From the NCBI GenBank assembly GCA_030754315.1, contig JASMAO010000055.1, positions 1 through 5,316 of the forward strand: DNA of 5,316 bases, read 5' to 3'. This document shows, piece by piece, positions 1 through 5,291 of this stretch. This DNA is from SAR202 cluster bacterium (GTDB lineage Bacteria; Chloroflexota; Dehalococcoidia; Lucifugimonadales; JASMAO01). Both the position numbers and the translations under genes were made by a program. The notes beneath the pieces were generated by a model. It saw only the letters and a program-made list of their open reading frames with translations. It was not told where the DNA came from and did not search any database. Numbering within the stretch: the first letter of the stretch is position 1; each line of letters starts with the position of its first letter.

Positions 1-21
1 GAATCACTATGCACAGGGAGA

Positions 22-41
22 TGGGCGCATTAATGTGCCCA
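22..41 (-). terminator. Stem-loop just downstream of the RraA-like gene
   Basis: An inverted repeat lies about 10 bases past the stop of the leftward RraA-like gene. Bases 22-29 pair with 34-41 over eight base pairs, one of them a G-T wobble, around the four-base loop TTAA. No T-run follows in either direction, so it is not a classical intrinsic terminator. It could be a 3' end stabiliser or part of a termination region continuing beyond the window. The structure is visible directly; its function is inference. Confidence 0.35.
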
Positions 42-51
42 GAGCCCTTAA

Positions 52-756
52 TCATTGGCTGCTCTTCCATTTCTCGTAGTCGAAGCTTGGATCCAGATGA
101 CGTTCAATCGCTTCGGCTTCACGGTCACGGATTATACGGGCATGCTCCAGAACGACGGTTGGATCGATGTTACGAGGGATTGTTGTGCATCCATCTTCGT
201 CTGCAACTATTAATTCTCCGGGTTGTACCTGAAGGTTCCCGAGGGTTGTGGTGGTATTAACCCGCACGATGCCGAATATTCCGTGTCCTGGAACGACTCC
301 TGATGCCCACACGGGAACTCCGACCTTTTTGATCCCCATCAAGTCTCGAACTGAGCCGTCAACTACGAATCCGGTGACACCTAAACTTTTACATAGGGAT
401 GCCATACCGTCGCCTACGCATGCACCGCGGCCAGGTCTGGAATCGATGTCTTTAATCACGGAAATAATGGGTACCGGAACGTCGTTTAATGCGGCGTACC
501 ACTCATCCCAATCTGCAAAGTTTGAACCGGTATCGTTGGTTGTAACCTCTGCTGTTACGGAATAGCCAACTGTACGCCCAAGCTCCGGTAGCAAGCATCT
601 TATGTTCGGCCCAGTATAATTTTCTGGAATTCCGCCCCTACCCTCAAGCTCTGTTCCTCCTTGAGAACCTCCCATGCTCTCCATCACCGCGTTAAACACC
701 GTTGCTGAGTCAAAACATCTTAGGTCGTTAATGGTATCTATAGAAGCGTATTCCAA
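52..756 (-). CDS. RraA-like family aldolase/decarboxylase (HMG aldolase or oxaloacetate decarboxylase type)
   Basis: This 234-residue protein is the usual length for the RraA-like/dimethylmenaquinone methyltransferase-like fold. The diagnostic stretch is GDGMAS (115-120) followed by VVDGSVRD (131-138), then PVWASG (148-153). D116 and R137-D138 are separated by exactly 20 residues. This D-X20-R-D motif marks metal-dependent members with 4-hydroxy-4-methyl-2-oxoglutarate aldolase or oxaloacetate decarboxylase activity; RNase E regulators of the RraA type lack it. LIVADEDGC (182-190) is the second conserved block. No signal peptide or membrane segment is seen, so it should be cytoplasmic. The start is a TTG at 756, with GGGGGG at 764-769 seven bases upstream; no ATG lies nearby in frame. 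Its own promoter probably lies at 812-817. It follows the FAH-like gene on the same strand and probably shares a pathway with it. The exact substrate cannot be read from sequence, and the many products named methyltransferase in this family are misnomers. Confidence 0.9.
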   Translation of the reverse strand: MEYASIDTINDLRCFDSATVFNAVMESMGGSQGGTELEGRGGIPENYTGPNIRCLLPELGRTVGYSVTAEVTTNDTGSNFADWDEWYAALNDVPVPIISVIKDIDSRPGRGACVGDGMASLCKSLGVTGFVVDGSVRDLMGIKKVGVPVWASGVVPGHGIFGIVRVNTTTTLGNLQVQPGELIVADEDGCTTIPRNIDPTVVLEHARIIRDREAEAIERHLDPSFDYEKWKSSQ

Positions 757-811
757 TGTGAATCCCCCCAGTGTTGTGTGTTAGTCAAGGTGCCCAATGC
801 AATGAAGTCGG

Positions 812-817
812 ATTATA
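812..817 (-). promoter_or_regulatory. Probable -10 box for the RraA-like gene
   Basis: On the minus strand this is a perfect TATAAT, about 55 bases upstream of the TTG start at 756. That leaves a leader of roughly 50 bases. No good -35 box is seen at 16-18 bases; the hexamer at 17 is GCAAAT. The promoter may be activator-dependent. An ACAC/GTGT inverted repeat (817-820 and 830-833) sits immediately upstream and overlaps the box edge. If real, this promoter allows the gene to be expressed independently of the FAH-like gene. Confidence 0.45.
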
Positions 818-900
818 CACTGATGGAATGTGTGATTTGCCGAACAGGGGTGAGTATGCTGGGTTGGTGGATGGGCTTCTGACGTAGAGTGTGGGATTCG

Positions 901-1680
901 TCAAAGGTTTTCCTCAGAGATTACGGGATTATTAAGAATGCCAATATTTTCAATCTCCACCTCTACAATGTCACCGGAAATTATGGGACCCACTCCAGAA
1001 GGTGTACCTGTTAGGATTACATCCCCAGGTACTAGGGTCATCGCATCGCTTGCATAGGATACTAATTTGGCTACATTGAAGAGCAAATCGGAGGTGTTGC
1101 CGGTTTGCTTCGTTATTCCATTTACCCTAGTGGAAAGTGCAAGGTTTGAGGGGTCCACGCTGGTGTCTATAACCGGTCCCAGTGGACAAAAAGAGTCGAA
1201 TCCTTTGCTAATTAGCATTGCCCCATTTGCCATTTCTGCACGTTGAATAGCGCGCTGGGTGACATCGTTTCCACATGTGTAGCCGAGGATGTAGTCGAGA
1301 GCTTCGTTTTCTGATACCCGTCGAGCCGTTTTGCCGATCACCGCAGTCAACTCTGCCTCGTATTCTACTTCTACGGCGGCGGTTGGATAAACGATCGGGT
1401 TACCTGGGTGAGTGATTGTGGTGTGGGGCTTCATAAATAGCATGGGGAATTGAGGCTGTTCCAGCCCCATTTCGTTAATGTGGGATACGTAATTGAGGCC
1501 AACACAGATGATTTTTTGTGGGTTTACTGGAGCGAGCAGCTTGGCCGAGTCAAGATCAGTGACAGCAGAGCCGATTTGTGGATTATTGAATGGAGAACCA
1601 ACAAGTTCCATAATGGAATGATCGTTGCCCAGTGCTCCGTAAAAAGCCTGGTTGGCGACTTGGTACCTAACGATTTTCAT
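901..1680 (-). CDS. Fumarylacetoacetate hydrolase (FAH) family protein
   Basis: A 259-residue single-domain FAH superfamily enzyme, the size of FAHD1, HpcE-domain and acylpyruvase-like members. Numbering from the ATG at 1680, GLNYVSH (61-67) and E70 supply the catalytic His-Glu pair (H67, E70). EYEAEL gives metal ligands E108 and E110, and GNDVTQR gives the third ligand, D139. KGFDSFCPLGP (from K159) and the late block VPGDVILTGTPSGVGP are also family hallmarks. All key residues are present, so it should be active and Mg/Mn dependent. The family hydrolyses acylpyruvates, decarboxylates oxaloacetate or processes homoprotocatechuate and related ring-cleavage products; which of these applies is unknown. 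The start is chosen at 1680 because AAGGGG (1687-1692) sits six bases before it. A second in-frame ATG at 1686 abuts that site and is less likely. The RraA-like gene lies 144 bases downstream on the same strand. Confidence 0.93.
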   Translation of the reverse strand: MKIVRYQVANQAFYGALGNDHSIMELVGSPFNNPQIGSAVTDLDSAKLLAPVNPQKIICVGLNYVSHINEMGLEQPQFPMLFMKPHTTITHPGNPIVYPTAAVEVEYEAELTAVIGKTARRVSENEALDYILGYTCGNDVTQRAIQRAEMANGAMLISKGFDSFCPLGPVIDTSVDPSNLALSTRVNGITKQTGNTSDLLFNVAKLVSYASDAMTLVPGDVILTGTPSGVGPIISGDIVEVEIENIGILNNPVISEENL

Positions 1681-1686
1681 ATTCAT

Positions 1687-1692
1687 CCCCTT
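1687..1692 (-). promoter_or_regulatory. Ribosome binding site deciding the FAH-like start
   Basis: AAGGGG on the minus strand lies six bases before the ATG at 1680 and zero bases before the ATG at 1686. Only the 1680 start has workable spacing, so the protein probably begins MKIVRYQ rather than MNMKIV. Confidence 0.55.
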
Positions 1693-2033
1693 GCTTGTGT
1701 TGCGTGCGAAAGCTCTACGGAAGACCCAGACTTAGCTATTGAGTGAATTGCCTTGGTTGAATATACGTCGACTTGGGTGAGTCAGCTCCTTAGTTATCAC
1801 GATTCAACTCGAATGTCGCCCGTAGGGTTTATTGGGTTAACGTTCACAATAAATAAGCGCTGTCTAGCCAAGACGACGCTTCTAATTCAACCACAGGCAA
1901 CAAAGGTTATATTCTTAGCCCTTTTTTGTGGAAGGCATGCTATGTGCCTATAGCCGATTGAAATCCACTGGATGTATGATGCCTAATTGGCTGTAAACAA
2001 CTCGGCAAACCAAGCGTCCTCATTACTAATGGC
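1693..2033. other. Intergenic stretch between the HU and FAH-like genes, rich in inverted repeats
   Basis: I see no credible gene here; the only open frame of note (1753-1953, plus strand) starts with TTG, has no ribosome binding site and resembles nothing I know. Four inverted repeats are visible. Bases 1855-1859 pair with 1877-1881, enclosing 1861-1865 pairing with 1871-1875 around the loop AGCCA. AAAGG (1902-1906) pairs with CCTTT (1920-1924) and runs into a T6 tract on the plus strand. AGGCA (1933-1937) pairs with TGCCT (1945-1949). Bases 1950-1959 pair with 1985-1994 with two wobbles and enclose the small hairpin ATCC-ACT-GGAT. No strong promoter for the FAH-like gene was found. A TATAAC at 1906-1911 and a TATATT further down, both on the minus strand, are weak -10 candidates. 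Confidence 0.5.
1855..1881. repeat. Imperfect 27-base hairpin in the intergenic gap
   Basis: Outer arms AAGCG (1855-1859) and CGCTT (1877-1881) pair perfectly. After one C-A mismatch, TGTCT (1861-1865) pairs with AGACG (1871-1875), with one T-G wobble, around the five-base loop AGCCA. On the minus strand it is followed by the T-rich ATTTATT, so it could weakly terminate or stall leftward transcription. It could also be a structural element of an unannotated RNA. The pairing is directly visible; no function is established. Confidence 0.4.
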
Positions 2034-2053
2034 AAAAAACCGGATAGGGCCCG
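2034..2053 (-). terminator. Probable intrinsic terminator of the HU gene
   Basis: Directly after the HU stop codon the minus strand reads through a short GC-rich hairpin and then a run of six T (2034-2039). AACGG can pair with CC-GTT, with one bulged G, around a loop of about seven bases, and the A residues of the stop codon join the stem. The stem is short, so termination may be partial and allow readthrough toward the FAH-like gene. Confidence 0.4.
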
Positions 2054-2347
2054 TTAACGTTGAGCAGCTTTCGTCAACTCGGCGCCAGCTGTAAATCCAA
2101 CTCTTTTGTGTGCTGGTACAGTGATGAGTGAACCAGCCTGTCCACCTCGAATCGGCCGAACCCTCCTTGGTTTGACCTCCCTAACAGAGAATGATCCAAA
2201 CCCAGTCAGGACCACCCGATCACCGCTGGCCAACGCATCCTGAACGCAGCTGAGAACAGCGTTTAGAGCAGCCTCGCCCTGTGCACGGGAACCGCCAAGC
2301 TTCGTTGCAACTCTAGACGTTAAATCATTTTTTCTCAAAGTTGGCAT
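2054..2347 (-). CDS. HU-family DNA-binding protein
   Basis: A 97-residue protein, close to the usual 90-100 of the HU/IHF family. It would form dimers that bend and compact DNA in the nucleoid. The N-terminal helical part begins MPTLRKNDLTSRVA and matches the 'K.eLi..va' opening of the family. LTGFGSFSVRE (47-57) is the core signature before the beta arm. The arm (about 59-80) is arginine-rich, but the family's RNPxTGE tip is replaced by VRPIRGGQAGSLI, so the intercalating proline is shifted or absent. ITVPAHKRVGFTAGAEL then returns to the family C-terminal pattern. A perfect eight-base Shine-Dalgarno lies eight bases before the ATG. It has its own strong promoter and probably its own terminator. 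It is therefore likely a housekeeping or accessory nucleoid gene that neighbours the metabolic genes by chance. The arm type resembles Chloroflexota HU proteins as I remember them. Confidence 0.93.
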   Translation of the reverse strand: MPTLRKNDLTSRVATKLGGSRAQGEAALNAVLSCVQDALASGDRVVLTGFGSFSVREVKPRRVRPIRGGQAGSLITVPAHKRVGFTAGAELTKAAQR

Positions 2348-2355
2348 TTTTTCGA

Positions 2356-2364
2356 CACCTCCTC
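2356..2364 (-). promoter_or_regulatory. Strong ribosome binding site of the HU gene
   Basis: The minus strand reads GAGGAGGTG eight bases before the ATG at 2347. AGGAGGTG is fully complementary to the CACCTCCT end of bacterial 16S rRNA, the best match in this window. This fits a highly translated nucleoid protein and fixes the start. Confidence 0.8.
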
Positions 2365-2380
2365 AAGTCGTCACCACACT

Positions 2381-2403
2381 AAAAAAACCAGGGCGTGCAG
2401 CCC
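2381..2403 (-). terminator. Terminator-like hairpin in the HU leader
   Basis: Between the HU promoter and its ribosome binding site, minus-strand GGGC (2400-2403) pairs with GCCC (2391-2394) around the loop TGCAC. Three bases later comes a run of seven T (2381-2387). This is the form of a short intrinsic terminator placed in a 5' leader, so it could attenuate HU transcription. The four-base-pair stem is short and may not terminate efficiently. No competing antiterminator stem was identified. Confidence 0.35.
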
Positions 2404-2429
2404 CAAAACCCACGGGCAATTCGGGACAA

Positions 2430-2458
2430 ATGGTATGACCATCGGATCGCATTGTCAA
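2430..2458 (-). promoter_or_regulatory. Sigma70-type promoter of the HU gene
   Basis: On the minus strand a perfect -35 box TTGACA (2453-2458) is followed after exactly 17 bases by TACCAT (2430-2435), which keeps the first two bases and the last two bases of the -10 consensus. Transcription would begin near 2423, giving a leader of about 75 bases that contains the terminator-like hairpin. Confidence 0.65.
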
Positions 2459-2610
2459 GGCTTGGACTCACTAATACACTGGGTCAAGAACATCCACTCG
2501 ATACCGATATTTTGTTGTACGAATGTTAGGGAGGGGCTTCCTGCGTCAAGAATTTACTGTGGACCGTTTGGACCGGTTGTTTTAACGCCTCTTTAAACCA
2601 TTTTGTTCGA
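2459..2610. other. Centre of the divergent intergenic region
   Basis: No gene or clear regulatory site is seen between the HU and PanE-like promoters. Minor patterns are a 9-base tandem repetition of GGACCG (2561-2566 and 2570-2575), two copies of GTCAAGAA (2483-2490 and 2545-2552), and a loose inverted repeat around 2579-2598. None is strong enough to name. Confidence 0.4.
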
Positions 2611-2640
2611 TTGACATGCTGGCCAGTCCGTTACTACAAT
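2611..2640 (+). promoter_or_regulatory. Sigma70-type promoter of the PanE-like/permease operon
   Basis: A perfect -35 box TTGACA (2611-2616) and the near-consensus -10 box TACAAT (2635-2640, five of six) are 18 bases apart. The start of transcription would be near 2647, about 60 bases before the ATG at 2707. A palindromic array (2649-2677) begins right at the predicted start site, where a repressor would block initiation or early elongation. Confidence 0.65.
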
Positions 2641-2648
2641 TCTTGCGT

Positions 2649-2677
2649 TCATATACCCTATGAGTGGCGTATCATAG
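2649..2677. promoter_or_regulatory. Candidate operator: three TCATA/TATGA half-sites
   Basis: TCATA (2649-2653), TATGA (2659-2663) and TCATA (2672-2676) alternate in orientation. The first pair forms a perfect 5-base inverted repeat with a 5-base spacer. The second pair extends to CTATGA and TCATAG (2658-2663 and 2672-2677) with an 8-base spacer. The array lies at about +3 to +31 of the predicted transcript. This suggests a dimeric regulator site; the regulator is not in the window. It might instead act as an RNA hairpin. Confidence 0.4.
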
Positions 2678-2706
2678 CTGTTGAGAGGGCAGCTTGAGGG
2701 GCGAGA

Positions 2707-3654
2707 ATGCGTATAGCAATTTTTGGCGTTGGCGGCGTCGGTGGATATTTTGGTGGGAGGCTCGCCCACGCTGGCAGAGATGTCGTTTTCATTGCCCGAG
2801 GTGGCCACTTGGAAGCCATGCTCGAGAACGGATTACGCGTTGACAGTCGCCTTGGGAACTTCGAAGTCAAAGTGGATGCCAGTGACGACCCTGAGGCGGT
2901 TGGGCTTGTGGATGTGGTGATCGTTGCGGTCAAAGCTTGGCAAGTTTCAAAAGCGGCTGAGTCCATACGCCCCATGCTTAAAAAGAACACTGTCGTTGTG
3001 CCTGTCCAGAATGGTATTGAGGCGGCGATTGAAATTGCAGATGTGCTTGGTAGAGAACATGTACTTTGCGGATCATGTGCAATTTTCAGCTTTAGGTTAG
3101 GTCCCGGTCATATCAAGGCCAATACAACGTGGGAGCCATCGATGTCGTTCAAAGAGATGGACAATTCTGTTAGTGACCGGGTTGCAGACCTCCGTCAAGC
3201 GTTGGACTGCTACGGTTTCGCTGTTAAGGTACCAGATGACATATACGCGGTTCTTTGGAGCAAACTGATATCTGTTTCGCCTATGGGAGCCGTTGGGGCA
3301 GTGACGAGAGTGCCTGGTAGTCAATGGCGTGATTCCCCCGACGCTTTAGAGATGTACATGGAGGCGGTTATGGAAGTGACCGATGTAGCAAGAGCTAGTG
3401 GAATTGCAGTTGATGACCAACAACTCCAACAACTCGTCAAAGCGGTCGTTTCAGGGCCTGTTGCGCAACTCACATCGATGCAAAGGGATATTCTGGAAGG
3501 GAAACCATCTGAACTAGAAGCACAGGTTGGTGTGATCCACCGGCTCGGTGCAGAATTAAGCGTACCCACCCCGGTTTACACGAACATGTATCGTAGTCTC
3601 TTGCCCTCAGAGATGCGGGCGAGGGATCAGATCGAATATTCATCGGAACTATAG
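2707..3654 (+). CDS. PanE/ApbA (ketopantoate reductase) family 2-oxoacid reductase, probable catabolic paralogue
   Basis: A 315-residue cytoplasmic NADP-type oxidoreductase. The N-terminal Rossmann motif is GVGGVGGYFGGRLA (7-20), followed by VIVAVKAWQV (71-80) and VPVQNGIEAA (98-107), with the family Asn at N102. The C-terminal helical domain carries K186 (in LWSKL), S257 and E269 (in TSMQRDILEGKPSEL), matching by eye the K176, S244 and E256 of E. coli PanE. The positions equivalent to N180 and N184 there are V190 and G194 here, in SVSPMGAVGAVTR. Genuine ketopantoate reductases use those Asn residues for substrate binding, so another 2-oxo or 2-hydroxy acid is likely. The ATG at 2707 follows GAGGGG (2696-2701) with 5-base spacing. 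The stop is 4 bases from the permease start, so the two should be co-transcribed and translationally coupled. Database names will say 2-dehydropantoate 2-reductase; I trust the family but not the pathway. Confidence 0.92.
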   Translation: MRIAIFGVGGVGGYFGGRLAHAGRDVVFIARGGHLEAMLENGLRVDSRLGNFEVKVDASDDPEAVGLVDVVIVAVKAWQVSKAAESIRPMLKKNTVVVPVQNGIEAAIEIADVLGREHVLCGSCAIFSFRLGPGHIKANTTWEPSMSFKEMDNSVSDRVADLRQALDCYGFAVKVPDDIYAVLWSKLISVSPMGAVGAVTRVPGSQWRDSPDALEMYMEAVMEVTDVARASGIAVDDQQLQQLVKAVVSGPVAQLTSMQRDILEGKPSELEAQVGVIHRLGAELSVPTPVYTNMYRSLLPSEMRARDQIEYSSEL

Positions 3655-3657
3655 GAG
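3653..3657 (+). promoter_or_regulatory. Overlapping stop/ribosome binding site of the permease
   Basis: AGGAG overlaps the TAG stop of the PanE-like gene and ends only one base before the TTG at 3659. That spacing is too short for normal initiation. No better in-frame start is seen upstream within panE or before the first membrane segment, so initiation probably relies on ribosomes that terminate at the upstream stop. Confidence 0.4.
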
Positions 3658-3658
3658 A

Positions 3659-5263
3659 TTGACTTCCACTGGGCCGGACCTCAATGTCACTAACGTAATT
3701 CTATCGTTTCTACCAATAGGCGCACTTTTAGTCACCATACTGGGCTTTAAATGGGGCGCCCCTCGCGCGGGGGCATTGTCATGGTTAATCGTGGTGACTG
3801 TTGCGCTAATTTTCTTTGGTGCCGACGCAAAGTTGGTTGGCATAGCCAGTGCCAAAGGACTGAGCCTGACGCTGTTTGTGCTGCTGATTATTTGGACCTC
3901 AGTCCTACTCTACAACGTGATCGATCAACACGGCGGTATTGAAGTTATTGGAAATACTATGACAAGGCTCGTCAGAGACCCGCTTGCGCAGGCTCTCATT
4001 GTGGGTTGGGCGTTTTCCGGCTTTATGCAGGGAGTGGCTGGGTTTGGGGTTCCTGTCGCGGTGGTCGCCCCGCTACTTGTGTTGATGAGGTTCTCGCCAG
4101 CAAAAGCGGCGGCGATAGTACTGGTGGGGCACGCTTGGGCAGTAACATTCGGGTCACTCGGGTCTTCTTATTACACAATCCAACTCGTAACGGAGATTGA
4201 CGGAGCCATTATTGGACCGCATATGGCTGCCCTTTTTGCCTTTCCAATTGTGCTTACCGGATTTGCCGTTGCTCATTTACAAGGGGGTATGGTTGCGGTA
4301 CGGCGGGGCGCCATCGCGATTTTGATCGTGGGAACATGCATGGCTTCGGCTTTATGGATTGTGGCATTTTTCGGCGCGCCTCAGATTGCATCGATCGTCT
4401 CGGGCTTGGTAGGGTGTGGTGCCGGTTGGATCTTGAGTAACTATGGCATTATGGGGAGAAGAGAGGGTGACAAAGGAGCAAATCTGGAGAAACCATCACC
4501 TGATGTAGAGTCACTTCCATCAACCAGTTTCCATGTCGCGTTTCTACCTTACTACTTGGTTGTATGTTTCAGTATTCTGTCGCAAATTCCTGTAATTAAA
4601 GAATTTGGAACGGACATGTTTTGGGGTTTGGACTATCCAACCACTCAGACTGAACTTGGGTATAAGATCGATGCTCAGGACGATTACGCGAGAATCCGGC
4701 TAATGCGGCATCCGGCGCCCCTAATATTATTGTCGTTAGTAGTAACGTATGTATTTTTCCGTGTCAGAGGCTATTGGCGGCCGGGCGCGGGTATCACAGC
4801 ACTAAAAAATACCTACAGCCAGTGCGTTCCAACCAGCGTTGGCGTCGGTATGATGGTAATGATGGCGCTGGTCATGACAGATACTGGAATGACTGTGCTT
4901 TTAGGTAAGGCTATAGCGAATGGCACGGGAGTTGTTTTTCCAGTCTTCTCCCCATACATAGGGGTCTTAGGTACGTTCATGACCGGTAGTAACACGAATT
5001 CGAATGTCATGTTCGGTGCTCTTCAACTTGAGACGGCGAGTGCTCTAGGGATAGGAACGGTAACGGTAGCGAGTATTCAATCAATTGGAGGATCTCTCGG
5101 CAGTGCAATTGCCCCGGCTAAGGTGCTTGTGGGTACGGCTATCGTAGGATTGTCGGGACGTGAAGGAGAAGTTATGAAGCAGACAATACCCTACTGTCTC
5201 ATCATAGTGTTGCTGACGGGCCTTCTCGCGTGGGTTATGTTGTACTTGTTTGGGACGATATGA
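3659..5263 (+). CDS. L-lactate permease (LctP/LldP) family transporter
   Basis: A 534-residue inner-membrane protein, close to the roughly 550 of E. coli LldP (TC 2.A.14), which imports lactate or glycolate with protons. About 12-14 hydrophobic segments are visible, for example near residues 11-29, 38-54, 68-87, 111-142, 187-206, 217-238, 293-311, 353-368, 392-413, 424-443 and 510-531. Family hallmarks are FSGFMQGVAGFGVPVAV (119-135), the segment from GHAWAVTFGS on (157-166), GSNTNSNVMFGALQ (443-456), and GGSLGSAIAPAKVLVG with GREGEV near the C-terminus. A charged loop (about 266-290) separates the two halves. The start is TTG with poor spacing to AGGAG, but it precedes the first membrane segment correctly. 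It follows the PanE-like reductase by 4 bases, suggesting that the imported 2-hydroxy acid or its 2-oxo form is that enzyme's substrate. The exact substrate is not known; family members are named for lactate, but specificity varies. Confidence 0.93.
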   Translation: MTSTGPDLNVTNVILSFLPIGALLVTILGFKWGAPRAGALSWLIVVTVALIFFGADAKLVGIASAKGLSLTLFVLLIIWTSVLLYNVIDQHGGIEVIGNTMTRLVRDPLAQALIVGWAFSGFMQGVAGFGVPVAVVAPLLVLMRFSPAKAAAIVLVGHAWAVTFGSLGSSYYTIQLVTEIDGAIIGPHMAALFAFPIVLTGFAVAHLQGGMVAVRRGAIAILIVGTCMASALWIVAFFGAPQIASIVSGLVGCGAGWILSNYGIMGRREGDKGANLEKPSPDVESLPSTSFHVAFLPYYLVVCFSILSQIPVIKEFGTDMFWGLDYPTTQTELGYKIDAQDDYARIRLMRHPAPLILLSLVVTYVFFRVRGYWRPGAGITALKNTYSQCVPTSVGVGMMVMMALVMTDTGMTVLLGKAIANGTGVVFPVFSPYIGVLGTFMTGSNTNSNVMFGALQLETASALGIGTVTVASIQSIGGSLGSAIAPAKVLVGTAIVGLSGREGEVMKQTIPYCLIIVLLTGLLAWVMLYLFGTI

Positions 5264-5277
5264 AGCAATGCAGCAAC

Positions 5278-5283
5278 GGAGGG
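5278..5283 (+). promoter_or_regulatory. Ribosome binding site of the gene cut by the right edge
   Basis: GGAGGG lies eight bases before the ATG at 5292. An earlier ATG at 5285 reads into a stop after four codons, so 5292 is the start served by this site. It shows that the operon continues after the permease. Confidence 0.6.
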
Positions 5284-5291
5284 AATGATAA

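Noticed and set aside
248..565. 105-codon plus-strand frame opposite the RraA-like gene
   Set aside because: It lies wholly antisense to a gene with intact family motifs and shows no domain of its own.
1681..1686. Upstream ATG as the start of the FAH-like gene
   Set aside because: It directly abuts AAGGGG with no spacer, while the next ATG at 1680 has six bases. The difference is only two residues.
1753..1953. 66-codon open frame on the plus strand in the FAH-HU gap
   Set aside because: It begins with TTG, has no Shine-Dalgarno site, shows no family resemblance and overlaps several inverted repeats. It is probably chance.
1693..2033. tRNA, CRISPR array or insertion-sequence remnant in the gap
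   Set aside because: No cloverleaf or T-loop motif, no regularly spaced repeats, and no terminal inverted repeats with target duplication or transposase fragments were seen.
2561..2575. Tandem GGACCG copies 9 bases apart
   Set aside because: Only two short copies, outside both promoter cores; too little to call a repeat or operator.
2643..2675. Alternative PanE-like promoter TTCATA with TATCAT
   Set aside because: The pair TTGACA/TACAAT just upstream is much closer to consensus, and these hexamers coincide with the palindromic half-sites.
2658..2990. 110-codon minus-strand frame crossing the PanE-like start
   Set aside because: It is antisense to the Rossmann motif region, has Ser/Thr/Pro-rich shadow composition and would cover the promoter region.
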